Below are positions 6,387-12,138 of a DNA stretch of 20,311 bases, piece after piece. Within the stretch, counting starts at the first letter, position 1. Each line of letters starts with the position of its first letter. The stretch lies in IMG/VR virus record IMGVR_UViG_3300030451_004164, positions 1 to 20,311 of that record; one strand, given 5' to 3'. This DNA is from a virus. The notes beneath the pieces were generated by a model. That model was not told where the DNA came from and ran no database searches. It saw nothing but the letters and a program-made list of their open reading frames with translations. Made by a program: the position numbers and the translations under genes.

Positions 6387-6686
6387 TTATTCATTATCAA
6401 ATTGACTAACTTGTGGATTAACAAACTTCAACATATCAATAATTATATGTTTGTCTGACCATGTACTCTTTACCTCTCTGTTAGGTACATGATATGACCA
6501 ATCATCTAATTTCTTCCATTGAAATGTATCACTATGTTTATTCCACCACTCATAACCTTTTTCATGGTCATCAAACAACGATGTCCAATAAATCGAGTTA
6601 TCCTTTACTTTATACGCACATTCAGTTTCTGTATAAATTAAATCTTTATTAAAAAACTTTACTGATACTGGAAATATTTTTTTCAT
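6387..6686 (-). CDS. hypothetical protein, Trp/aromatic rich
   Basis: This encodes 99 residues from the ATG at 6686, chosen because GGGAG lies 5 nt upstream; it begins one base after the stop of the preceding gene. The sequence MKKIFPVSVKFFNKDLIYTE then YEWWNKHSDTFQWKKLDDWS is rich in Trp and aromatic residues and looks like a small mixed alpha/beta domain. No metal site, nucleotide motif or membrane segment is seen. It is in the first part of the early operon. Function unknown. Confidence 0.65.
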   Translation of the reverse strand: MKKIFPVSVKFFNKDLIYTETECAYKVKDNSIYWTSLFDDHEKGYEWWNKHSDTFQWKKLDDWSYHVPNREVKSTWSDKHIIIDMLKFVNPQVSQFDNE

Positions 6687-6687
6687 G

Positions 6688-7104
6688 TTACTCCCATACC
6701 TTTCTGTCCATTTCAAAATCGTAACCAAGATTGTAGTCATCAATAGCTAAATCAGTCATTCTTGACTGTTCTATTAATATCTCGTTTTCTTTGTTTTTAT
6801 TGTAATAGAAATGTGGTGACCTCTCACGATTGTAATACCTGTCTGCACTACCTCTATCATACGCACTACCACTATGTGTCTTAATCACTCTATCTACTAA
6901 AGATATGTCTACTGGTAACTCAAATTGACCATCATAATGGACATGAACCTGTACACCTTGACCATTTTCCCAAACGTCAATCACAGTACCAACACAATCT
7001 ATAAGAGAATCTTGTAATGAGTTTAAACTACCACCTATCGACTTATAATCCTCAATAACTTTTGGTAACTTAAACTTAATAGTATCGTCTACTTTTACTT
7101 TCAT
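6688..7104 (-). CDS. conserved phage early protein with DRGSADxYY motif
   Basis: This encodes 138 residues and is the first gene of the leftward operon, preceded by TTAGAAAGGATAAATT and a sigma70-like promoter. The N-terminal half (VGTVIDVWENGQGVQVHVHY then LPVDISLVDRVI) looks like a small beta-barrel. The C-terminal segment SAYDRGSADRYYNRERSPHF then IDDYNLGYDFEMDR matches a motif I have seen in small phage proteins, where DRGSAD-x-YY and a final YxxGY recur. The biochemical role of that motif is not known to me. Its first-gene position suggests high early expression. Confidence 0.8.
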   Translation of the reverse strand: MKVKVDDTIKFKLPKVIEDYKSIGGSLNSLQDSLIDCVGTVIDVWENGQGVQVHVHYDGQFELPVDISLVDRVIKTHSGSAYDRGSADRYYNRERSPHFYYNKNKENEILIEQSRMTDLAIDDYNLGYDFEMDRKVWE

Positions 7105-7132
7105 AATTTATCCTTTCTAAAAATATAATCCT

Positions 7133-7161
7133 AGTATAAGTTATAAAGTCATACAAGTCAA
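7133..7161 (-). promoter_or_regulatory. strong sigma70-like promoter of the leftward early operon
   Basis: Read leftward: -35 TTGACT (7156-7161), 17-bp spacer, -10 TATACT (7133-7138). Transcription should start near 7126, giving a leader of about 22 nt before the ATG at 7104. A short direct repeat AAGTCA occurs in the spacer and -35, which could be part of a regulator site. Confidence 0.8.
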
Positions 7162-7238
7162 ACACCAAATAAAAAATTACAGAGCAAGTTGACCTTTGCT
7201 TTGTGTTGTTTTTTTTGAAATTAGTAATATCCTAAAGG

Positions 7239-7270
7239 GGGTTCACTAATACACCATTATTAATGAACCC
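7239..7270. promoter_or_regulatory. 12-bp inverted repeat, candidate operator
   Basis: GGGTTCACTAAT (7239-7250) and ATTAATGAACCC (7259-7270) are inverted copies with one mismatch and an 8-nt spacer. They lie between the two divergent promoters. No T-run follows either side, so an operator is more likely than a terminator. Confidence 0.5.
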
Positions 7271-7320
7271 ACTAGAAAATAATTCATTTGACAAGTTTAC
7301 ACAGTATGCTAACCTATGAT

Positions 7321-7353
7321 TATTGTTTACCCTCCGAAAACAATAGATATAAA
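7321..7353 (+). promoter_or_regulatory. candidate rightward promoter overlapped by a perfect dyad
   Basis: Promoter: TTTACC (7326-7331), 16-bp spacer, TATAAA (7348-7353), with the start expected near 7360. The -35 and spacer lie inside a perfect inverted repeat, TATTGTTT (7321-7328) and AAACAATA (7338-7345), separated by 9 nt. This is a typical layout for repression by steric block. A second -35-like TTGACA at 7288-7293 exists but has no well-spaced -10. Confidence 0.5.
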
Positions 7354-7356
7354 CTA

Positions 7357-7384
7357 ATGTCCGATTCTTGATTGAGTCGGACAT
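7357..7384 (+). promoter_or_regulatory. 5'-leader hairpin, mRNA stabiliser or attenuator
   Basis: An 11-bp stem (ATGTCCGATTC at 7357-7367, GAGTCGGACAT at 7374-7384, one G-U pair) has a 6-nt loop and is followed by CTTTTAAAAGG. If transcription begins near 7357-7360, the hairpin is at the extreme 5' end of the mRNA, as in stabilised messages. The short T-run also allows weak termination. It ends 18 nt before the first ATG at 7403. Confidence 0.55.
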
Positions 7385-7402
7385 CTTTTAAAAGGAAATG
7401 TT

Positions 7403-7540
7403 ATGGCAATGACCGATGAAAGAGCAATGTTAATGATGAAGAACTACCTAAATGCAGATATGGGTATGGGTTATGGTAAAAAATCTAAAAACAAAAAAGT
7501 TGCAAAAGTTAAGAAAAAAAAATACACAAGACGAGCTTAA
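7403..7540 (+). CDS. 45-residue lysine-rich protein (cassette member 1)
   Basis: This encodes 45 residues from the ATG at 7403, with AAAAGGAAA 4-13 nt upstream. The N-terminus is Met-rich (MAMTDERAMLMMKNYLNADM), followed by a Gly/Tyr turn and a Lys-rich tail (about 14 lysines in the last 20 residues). It is the first of four adjacent tiny basic genes on the same transcript. The sequence is too short for family assignment. The tail could bind nucleic acid, but this is inference from charge. Confidence 0.65.
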   Translation: MAMTDERAMLMMKNYLNADMGMGYGKKSKNKKVAKVKKKKYTRRA

Positions 7541-7543
7541 CAA

Positions 7544-7690
7544 ATGAGTTTATACGAAAATATAAATAAAAGACGTAAAAAAGGAATTAGTCGCACTAAA
7601 AAGAAATCTACAATCAGTAAAGAAGCATATGCAAATATGAAAGCTGGTTTTCCAAAAAAGAAAAAAAAGAAAACAAAAAAGAAAAAGTAA
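7544..7690 (+). CDS. 48-residue Lys-rich protein with YENINKRRKKG motif (cassette member 2)
   Basis: This encodes 48 residues: MSLYENINKRRKKGISRTKK then AYANMKAGFPKKKKK and more lysine. I recognise this motif set (Y-x-NINKR-K-G, A-Y-x-NM-x-AGFP-KKK) as a frequent tiny protein in uncultured marine phages, without known function. It begins 3 nt after the previous stop and ends next to the following ATG. Its extreme basic charge and the conserved NM-AGFP motif suggest a defined ligand rather than random charge. This, and any DNA or virion role, is inference. Confidence 0.75.
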   Translation: MSLYENINKRRKKGISRTKKKSTISKEAYANMKAGFPKKKKKKTKKKK

Positions 7691-7873
7691 ATGGCAAAAG
7701 GCGTACCACATTACTTTAAGTCAGGTAGGTTACATAAAGGCGAGTATCACAAAATGCCTAATGGACAACTACATAGTGGTAAAACACACACAGCAAGTAG
7801 TCAAAGGTTATATCACCTAAACGAATTACCAAAATCAGTCCAGAAAAAAATTAAAGCGAGAATGAAAGCATAA
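7691..7873 (+). CDS. 60-residue basic protein with HKMPNGQLHSGKTHT motif (cassette member 3)
   Basis: This encodes 60 residues starting at the base after the previous stop. The centre, YHKMPNGQLHSGKTHTASSQ, is a motif I have seen in small marine-phage proteins that occur beside the previous family. Two His-rich segments (HYFKSGRLHKGEYHKMP and GKTHT) might bind metal or nucleic acid. The C-terminus is a Lys-rich helix (LPKSVQKKIKARMK). The last base is shared with the start of the next gene (TAATG). Function unknown. Confidence 0.75.
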   Translation: MAKGVPHYFKSGRLHKGEYHKMPNGQLHSGKTHTASSQRLYHLNELPKSVQKKIKARMKA

Positions 7874-8034
7874 TGCCATTTAGTAAATATTCATCAAAAC
7901 AAAAAAAACTTGCACGAGTCGCACCACCTCGTGATAAAATTACAGGTGCTGATTTAAAAACTTTAGCTAAAAATAGAAAGAAGAAAAAAAGTAAAACAAA
8001 AAAATCTAGGAGAAAAATAGTATGCTATGCCTAA
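7873..8034 (+). CDS. 53-residue Lys-rich protein (cassette member 4)
   Basis: This encodes 53 residues from the ATG at 7873, overlapping the upstream stop by one base. The N-terminus MPFSKYSSKQKKLARVAPPR then DKITGADLKTL is a compact motif; the tail RKKKKSKTKKSRRKI is almost pure Lys/Arg. Its end overlaps the start of the next gene by 8 bp. It shares the conserved-head plus basic-tail design of its neighbours but no obvious sequence identity with them, so the cassette is convergent or anciently duplicated. Function unknown. Confidence 0.7.
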   Translation: MPFSKYSSKQKKLARVAPPRDKITGADLKTLAKNRKKKKSKTKKSRRKIVCYA

Positions 8035-8512
8035 TTATATGTACAATAGAGGTTCTTTTATGAATCAATCGTTGTTACAACCACCTATGATGCAACAATC
8101 CTATAACCCATTTGGTTCATTCAATCAACCAATGATGCAACCACCACCAAGTCCAAGTCAAATGGGTATAGGTGAACCACCACCTGAATTTACTCCAATG
8201 GAGTCACCAACTTTTACACCTATGCAAAGTAATATTTATCAACCACCAGTTCAACCAGTAACACCAGTTGAAGATAAACCACCAGCATTTAACCCATATA
8301 CTAATTGGACATCATTTACTGAATTAGGTGAACGAGCAAATGTCCCTGGGCAAAGTGGTAGAGTTTTCAGAGATGTTGTTAGTGGTTACACAAGTAGTGG
8401 TGAGCCAATTTATACAAGACAAACAAAATATACAATCCCTGGCTATAATCCATATAGCGATAGTAGTGGTAAGGGTCCAGTTAGATATGGAACACGACCA
8501 ATAAACTTTTAA
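8027..8512 (+). CDS. Pro/Met/Gln-rich low-complexity protein
   Basis: This encodes 161 residues. The first 90 are low complexity (Pro, Met, Gln, Asn, Ser), with PPMMQQ, QPMMQPPPSPSQ and PPPEFTPMESPTFTPMQ repeats, and look disordered. The C-terminal 70 (NPYTNWTSFTELGERANVPG then TSSGEPIYTRQ and GKGPVRYGTRPINF) are more ordered. The best start is 8027; AGGAG lies about 12 nt upstream, which is long, and a second ATG at 8039 is possible. It could be a virion or scaffold-linked protein. I do not recognise it. Confidence 0.7.
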   Translation: MPNYMYNRGSFMNQSLLQPPMMQQSYNPFGSFNQPMMQPPPSPSQMGIGEPPPEFTPMESPTFTPMQSNIYQPPVQPVTPVEDKPPAFNPYTNWTSFTELGERANVPGQSGRVFRDVVSGYTSSGEPIYTRQTKYTIPGYNPYSDSSGKGPVRYGTRPINF

Positions 8513-8516
8513 AAAG

Positions 8517-8552
8517 TTTACTTTATAAAAAACATCTGCTAATATCTTTGAA
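8517..8552 (+). promoter_or_regulatory. promoter with extended -10 for the ParB/ABC-GNAT operon, probably leaderless
   Basis: -35 TTTACT (8517-8522), exact 17-bp spacer ending TGC, -10 TAATAT (8540-8545). The predicted start falls about 7 nt after the -10, at 8552, which is the A of the ATG. No Shine-Dalgarno precedes that ATG, so the transcript would be leaderless. The elements are seen directly; the leaderless reading is inference. Confidence 0.65.
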
Positions 8553-9103
8553 TGGAACAAATAGAGCAAGTCGCTATTGAAACTCTAATTCCTTATAAGA
8601 ATAATGCAAGACTTCATAGTGATAAACAAATAGGACAAATAGCAGAGTCCATTAAGTCATTTGGATTTAACAATCCAGTTCTTATAGATAGTAAGAACAA
8701 CATTATAGCTGGTCATGGTCGTGTACAAGCCGCAAAACGACTAAAGATGAAAACAGTTCCTACAATAAAGATAGAACACTTAACAGAAGAACAAAAAAAA
8801 GCGTTCATCATAGCAGATAACCAAATAGCACAAAATTCTAGTTTTGATAAAGGTATATTGTCGTTAGAAATAGCGAGTTTAAAGAACTCAGACATAAATC
8901 TTAATATACTTGGTTTTGATGACAGAGAATTGAAAGAGTTAGAATTTGACCTAGTGGAAGATATAAAAGAACAAAACACTAACGAGTTGGACTTAGAAGA
9001 AAAATTTGAAGTATTAGTAGAGTTAAAATCAGTACAAGAACAAGAGGAACTCTATGAAGAACTTGAAAACAGAGGGTATCAATGCAAAGTGTTAAGTTTT
9101 TAA
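8552..9103 (+). CDS. ParB/Srx-fold protein without a methylase domain
   Basis: This encodes 183 residues. Residues 1-95 form a ParB N-terminal-type domain: ETLIPYKNNARLHSDKQI, AESIKSFGFNNPVLID, IIAGHGRVQAAKRL (the GHGR nucleotide-binding motif at about 54-57) and FIIADNQIAQN. In phages this domain usually precedes a DNA methyltransferase; here the protein ends with a helical acidic tail (ELDLEEKFEVLVELKSVQEQ) and has no methylase motif. ParB-fold proteins bind or hydrolyse CTP/ATP. The gene overlaps the ABC-GNAT gene by 22 bp, implying joint function, perhaps target choice or nucleotide sensing for DNA modification. That role is inference. Confidence 0.85.
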   Translation: MEQIEQVAIETLIPYKNNARLHSDKQIGQIAESIKSFGFNNPVLIDSKNNIIAGHGRVQAAKRLKMKTVPTIKIEHLTEEQKKAFIIADNQIAQNSSFDKGILSLEIASLKNSDINLNILGFDDRELKELEFDLVEDIKEQNTNELDLEEKFEVLVELKSVQEQEELYEELENRGYQCKVLSF

Positions 9104-10188
9104 AACAAACACCATATAAAAAAACATTTAGAACTGAACAAATCTGTGGTATCTACGACCTACAACCAGAATCCATACTAAAAAAACAATTTGATTTTGA
9201 CATTGACTTAACCTTTGACTGGCAAATTGGTGTCATCGTTGGTACATCAGGTAGTGGTAAAACCAGTTTAGCTAAAAAACTATTTAAAGATAATTATGTA
9301 AAAGATATAACTTGGGAGAGTAAATCATCATTTGTTGACGAATTTGATAAAAAAATAAATGTAAAAGATATAATTAAATGTCTTGGTGCTATTGGTTTTG
9401 CAAGTCCACCATTGTGGTTATTACCATATGATGCGTTAAGTACAGGTCAACAGTTTAGAGTGAATGTTGTACGAGCATTGTTAGAAAGTAAAGACTTAGT
9501 ATGTTTTGACGAATTTACGTCAGTTGTAGACAGACAGGTGGCTAAAATCGGTAGTCATTGTATTAATAAGTTCGTAAGAAAAACAAAAAAACGATTTGTC
9601 GCTGTTTCATGTCATTATGATATTTTAGAATGGTTAGAACCTGACTGGGTATTTGACGTAAACAAAAACGAATTGTTTAGGGGGCGTCTTAGGCGACCAG
9701 AACTTAACATTGAAGTTTATAAATCAGAGCAACAAGTTTGGAAACTGTTTAAAGAATATCATTATTTAAATACAAGTATTAATCCAACTGCTCAATGTTT
9801 TGTGGCACTTTTATGGGATAAACCAGTCGCCATTTCATCTGTTATACATTTTCCACACCCAACAGTAAGAAATATTAAGAAAGCACACAGAACTGTAGTG
9901 TTACCAGATTATCAAGGTATGAGTATTGGTAATAAATTATCTGACTTTGTTGGAGAATATTACACATCGAAAGGTTATACCTTTTTATCTACAACATCTC
10001 AACCGAGTATGATTTATTACAGGAACAAGAGTAAAAATTGGGTTGTTACTCGCAAACCAAGTCATGTAGGTAAATTTAGTAATACATCAAAATTCAAGAA
10101 ACCATTAAAACGTGGTGTATCAAAACGTATGCGTCAAGACAATAGTTCACGAAACCGAATTACTTGCTCTTTTCGTTATGTCCTATAA
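9082..10188 (+). CDS. fused ABC-type ATPase and GNAT (Mom-like) DNA-modification candidate
   Basis: This encodes 368 residues. Part 1 (about 45-200) is an ABC ATPase: Walker A GTSGSGKTS (54-62), signature LSTGQQFR (119-126), Walker B DLVCFDEFTS (138-147) and switch His in SCHYD (178). No membrane segments exist, so it is not a transporter. Part 2 (about 210-368) is a GNAT fold with HYL (227-229), AHRTVVLPDYQGMSIGNKL (268-286, cofactor loop) and a basic C-terminus (KRGVSKRMRQDNSSRNR). HYL plus this loop recall Mom of phage Mu, which converts adenine to N6-carbamoylmethyladenine in DNA. The start at 9082 has AGAGGG upstream. DNA modification to resist restriction is the best reading, but another acyl transfer is possible. 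Confidence 0.8.
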   Translation: MQSVKFLKQTPYKKTFRTEQICGIYDLQPESILKKQFDFDIDLTFDWQIGVIVGTSGSGKTSLAKKLFKDNYVKDITWESKSSFVDEFDKKINVKDIIKCLGAIGFASPPLWLLPYDALSTGQQFRVNVVRALLESKDLVCFDEFTSVVDRQVAKIGSHCINKFVRKTKKRFVAVSCHYDILEWLEPDWVFDVNKNELFRGRLRRPELNIEVYKSEQQVWKLFKEYHYLNTSINPTAQCFVALLWDKPVAISSVIHFPHPTVRNIKKAHRTVVLPDYQGMSIGNKLSDFVGEYYTSKGYTFLSTTSQPSMIYYRNKSKNWVVTRKPSHVGKFSNTSKFKKPLKRGVSKRMRQDNSSRNRITCSFRYVL

Positions 10189-10291
10189 TTAGCGTCGCTG
10201 TAAATTTCGATTTTTGTCAAATGTAATTTTGGTCAATTTTAGCGTCGCCCCGATTTTCGATTAGAAGTAAATACAATTTTGGTTAAATTTT
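10189..10291. repeat. tandem imperfect repeat of about 50 bp, two units
   Basis: Unit 1 (10189-10238) and unit 2 (10239-10291) both begin TTAGCGTCGC, share TTTCGATT, and then AATTTTGGT followed by a TTAAATT/CAATT end. A third partial start (TTTAGTTAGT) follows. The repeat begins at the stop of the ABC-GNAT gene and is noncoding. GCGTCGC is rare in this AT-rich genome, which makes the two copies stand out. Confidence 0.7.
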
Positions 10292-10292
10292 A

Positions 10293-10346
10293 GTTAGTAA
10301 ACATTCACTTCGCTATAAATCAATGTTAGTTAGTACTCACTAACAT
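10293..10346. promoter_or_regulatory. two operator-like dyads (motif copies 1 and 2)
   Basis: Copy 1 core AGTAAACATTCACT (10296-10309). Copy 2 core AGTTAGTACTCACT (10328-10341), inside GTTAGTTAGTACTCACTAAC (10325-10344), a near-perfect 20-bp palindrome flanked by AT on each side. The centres are 32 bp apart, about three helical turns. The form AGTnA-N4-TnACT resembles operators of TetR-type regulators. No protein in the window is an obvious match. Confidence 0.55.
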
Positions 10347-10436
10347 GAAAAAAATTAAAATATTATATTTTTTTATCAAAATTTTTAAAAAAGTAAGATT
10401 ATAAAAAGATTAATAAAAAAACTCTTTATATAAGTC

Positions 10437-10503
10437 TAGCCACTCAATTTAAATTATACAAGTTAGGTAATTATATCAACTTAAAAATAAAGTTGTATGG
10501 CTA
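10437..10503. other. long imperfect hairpin in the noncoding region
   Basis: Three nested stems: TAGCCA/TGGCTA (10437-10442, 10498-10503), CAATTT/AAGTTG (one G-U pair) and AAGTT/AACTT. Together they make a 67-nt hairpin on either strand. There is no coding frame of note. A small RNA or processing site is possible but not shown. Confidence 0.3.
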
Positions 10504-10544
10504 ACGATTATTACAGGATTTTACATATTTTTTAACCTTTCTGA

Positions 10545-10596
10545 ATGGTTTTTATAGATTTTTAATAAAATATTAAATAAATTATTAAAAAACCAT
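10545..10596. repeat. 9-bp inverted repeat
   Basis: ATGGTTTTT (10545-10553) and AAAAACCAT (10588-10596) enclose a 34-nt AT-only centre. It stands just outside the bidirectional terminator. In such AT-rich DNA, arms with two or more G/C pairs are slightly above chance. Significance is uncertain. Confidence 0.35.
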
Positions 10597-10600
10597 AAAA

Positions 10601-10634
10601 AAAAGGATACGAATTTAAAAAAACGTATCCTTTT
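10601..10634 (-). terminator. strong bidirectional rho-independent terminator
   Basis: An 11-bp perfect stem (AAAAGGATACG at 10601-10611, CGTATCCTTTT at 10624-10634) has a 12-nt loop. Read leftward it is followed by TTTTTTTTATGG and ends the AT-rich operon, 13 nt after the last stop codon. Read rightward it ends in TTTTATAG and would stop readthrough from the ParB/ABC-GNAT operon. Confidence 0.85.
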
Positions 10635-10646
10635 ATAGTTAATATA

Positions 10647-10811
10647 TTATTTTTCAAGTCTTTTTATCTGTTTATCTGAATAATTATATTCTTTTTTTAA
10701 AATTTCTTTAATTTCGTCTAAACTTAAATAATTTTCATCAAGTAAGAAAAAATTTTCATATTTAAAACAGTCTAATAAAACTTTCAATCTATTTTTTTTG
10801 AATATATCCAT
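10647..10811 (-). CDS. 54-residue orphan protein, last gene of the AT-rich operon
   Basis: This encodes 54 residues from the ATG at 10811, preceded by ATAGAAAGGATAAAAAAG, the recurring ribosome site. The sequence MDIFKKNRLKVLLDCFKYEN then LDENYLSLDEIKEILKKEYN and KQIKRLEK is a short helix pair of mixed charge. It overlaps the upstream gene by 23 bp and lies directly before the strong terminator. It has no recognised family. The ribosome site, coupling and terminator placement support it as a real gene. Confidence 0.7.
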   Translation of the reverse strand: MDIFKKNRLKVLLDCFKYENFFLLDENYLSLDEIKEILKKEYNYSDKQIKRLEK

Positions 10812-10956
10812 CTTTTTTATCCTTTCTATTATTTTTTAATATTGATTGTCCTCCAGTTCGAAAAAATTCGACTGTATCATGTTTTTTAGTTTTTCCATTT
10901 TCTGAAATAGATATTATTTCAATATGACTTTCTAAAAATTTTTTATTAAATTTCAT
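10789..10956 (-). CDS. 55-residue orphan basic protein
   Basis: The start is the ATG at 10956 (MKFNKKFLESHIEIISISEN), chosen because TTAGAAAGGAAATA lies 6 nt upstream; the open frame upstream of it lacks a site. The body GKTKKHDTVEFFRTGGQSIL then NNRKDKKDGYIQKK is basic. It starts with MKFN, as does the gene upstream, which may hint at leader copying rather than homology. No known family. Confidence 0.65.
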   Translation of the reverse strand: MKFNKKFLESHIEIISISENGKTKKHDTVEFFRTGGQSILKNNRKDKKDGYIQKK

Positions 10957-10969
10957 AATTATTTCCTTT

Positions 10970-11173
10970 CTAATGTATTTTATTGATAAGTATTTTAAAT
11001 GGAGTATTAAATGAATTAATACCATTTAAAACAACATTTTTTTTATATTTAATAATATTTATATCATCATATATAAAACCATTAAATCTTAAGTACCATT
11101 TTAAATGGTACAAATTGAAAACTCTATTCTCTCTTATTTTTTTATTTATTATATATTTACAATTAAATTTCAT
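10970..11173 (-). CDS. 67-residue orphan protein
   Basis: This encodes 67 residues from the ATG at 11173, with the TTAGAAAGGATAAAAAG leader. The protein MKFNCKYIINKKIRENRVFN, then LYHLKWYLRFNGFIYDDINI and KKNVVLNGINSFNTPFKIL, is rich in Asn, Ile, Lys and aromatic residues, as expected for very AT-rich DNA. It is probably a small mixed alpha/beta protein. It lies 14 nt from the gene downstream and 23 nt from the gene upstream. No known family. Confidence 0.65.
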   Translation of the reverse strand: MKFNCKYIINKKIRENRVFNLYHLKWYLRFNGFIYDDINIIKYKKNVVLNGINSFNTPFKILINKIH

Positions 11174-11195
11174 CTTTTTATCCTTTCTAATAAAA

Positions 11196-11651
11196 TTATT
11201 TAATATTTTTTAATCGTTGTTGGTAATTGTTAAACATTTTGTTGTAACCATCTATAAATGAATACATACATAGATTAGTTTTAAAACTTTCAAAGTCACA
11301 ATTTTCAATTATAATTTTAGGACAATATACACACTTAAAACGAAATATAACTTTTGGATATTCCACTTGTTGGAGATATTGAGATTTATTAAAAATACCA
11401 AATTCATTAATATTGAGTACAAAGTCTTTGAACTGATTAATTAAATATGGTTTAGAAAAATATTCATCATCTTTATATTTAAAAACACCATGAAAAAATT
11501 TACTTTTTAATAATGTTTGTATTTGGTTAAAATGGTTATCTCTCAATTGATTAATTTTTTTAGAATTTCCATTTTCTTGTTTGTAGTATTCTTCAAATTC
11601 TTGTTTTTGATTTAATACGAGTTCGATTAATTGTTGTGAGTTACTTAACAT
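11196..11651 (-). CDS. 151-residue orphan protein
   Basis: This is the largest gene of the AT-rich operon, with the ATG at 11651 behind TTAGAAAGGATAAAAAA. Residues 1-55 are helical and charged (QQLIELVLNQKQEFEEYYKQ). A more ordered part follows (FFHGVFKYKDDEYFSKPYL). Near 108-128 come three cysteines in FKCVYCPKIIIENCDFESF, where one CxxC is visible; a fourth is nearby in NLCMYSF. A zinc site is possible. No known family and no membrane segment. Confidence 0.7.
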   Translation of the reverse strand: MLSNSQQLIELVLNQKQEFEEYYKQENGNSKKINQLRDNHFNQIQTLLKSKFFHGVFKYKDDEYFSKPYLINQFKDFVLNINEFGIFNKSQYLQQVEYPKVIFRFKCVYCPKIIIENCDFESFKTNLCMYSFIDGYNKMFNNYQQRLKNIK

Positions 11652-11718
11652 TTTTTTATCCTTTCTAATATAAGTTATTGAAATATAATAATTTATTTGT
11701 TAAAATTATAATAGTTCT

Positions 11719-12138
11719 TTAAAAATTTAATGTTATTTCTTGAAATATAGTTGATAAATCATCGTTCAATAATTGTTTTTTAATTATTGGTTTAAAATTT
11801 CTATTGGATAAATAATTAACGATATTAACTAGGTTATCTTGATTATTAAATATTGTTATTTCATCATCTATAGAATAATCAATAAATGTTAAAGAAAATT
11901 TATCTTTAAAAAAATCATAATAAATAGTTAATTTTTCTTCATTTAATTTATGATAATGTACCAATTTAACAATATCCAACAATATATTGTCCATTTGGTC
12001 ATTGGTTAATATGTTTTTAAGATAATGAGAATTATTAAAACTAGTACATAATAATTCATCTATAGAAATTTTAATGTCACTATCAAGTAAATTTTTATTT
12101 AAATAGTGTTTAAAATGATTAAATTCCAAATTATTCAT
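11719..12138 (-). CDS. 139-residue orphan protein
   Basis: The start is the ATG at 12138 (MNNLEFNHFKHYLNKNLLDS), because GAAAGG lies 8 nt upstream and it forms an 8-nt ATGAATAA overlap with the gene upstream. An ATG at 12153 is possible but lacks a site. The protein is acidic, helical and rich in Asn, Asp and Leu (NILTNDQMDNILLDIVKLVH then DYSIDDEITIFNNQDNL). There are no cysteines beyond one, no signal peptide and no nucleotide motif. Acidic small proteins are common among phage host-takeover or anti-defence factors, but nothing here proves such a role. Confidence 0.7.
   Translation of the reverse strand: MNNLEFNHFKHYLNKNLLDSDIKISIDELLCTSFNNSHYLKNILTNDQMDNILLDIVKLVHYHKLNEEKLTIYYDFFKDKFSLTFIDYSIDDEITIFNNQDNLVNIVNYLSNRNFKPIIKKQLLNDDLSTIFQEITLNF

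Noticed and set aside
7288-7320. TTGACA with TATGAT as the main rightward promoter
   Set aside because: The two boxes are 21 bp apart, too far for sigma70; the only box at 16 bp is the weak TAACCT. The promoter at 7326-7353 fits better.
9082-10188. ABC transporter component
   Set aside because: There are no membrane segments and no permease partner; the C-terminal domain is GNAT-like and the neighbour is a ParB-fold protein.
10345-10404. 19-codon rightward frame MKKIKILYFFIKIFKKVRL
   Set aside because: It is a low-complexity frame in AT-rich DNA without a Shine-Dalgarno; its ATG is part of the palindrome.
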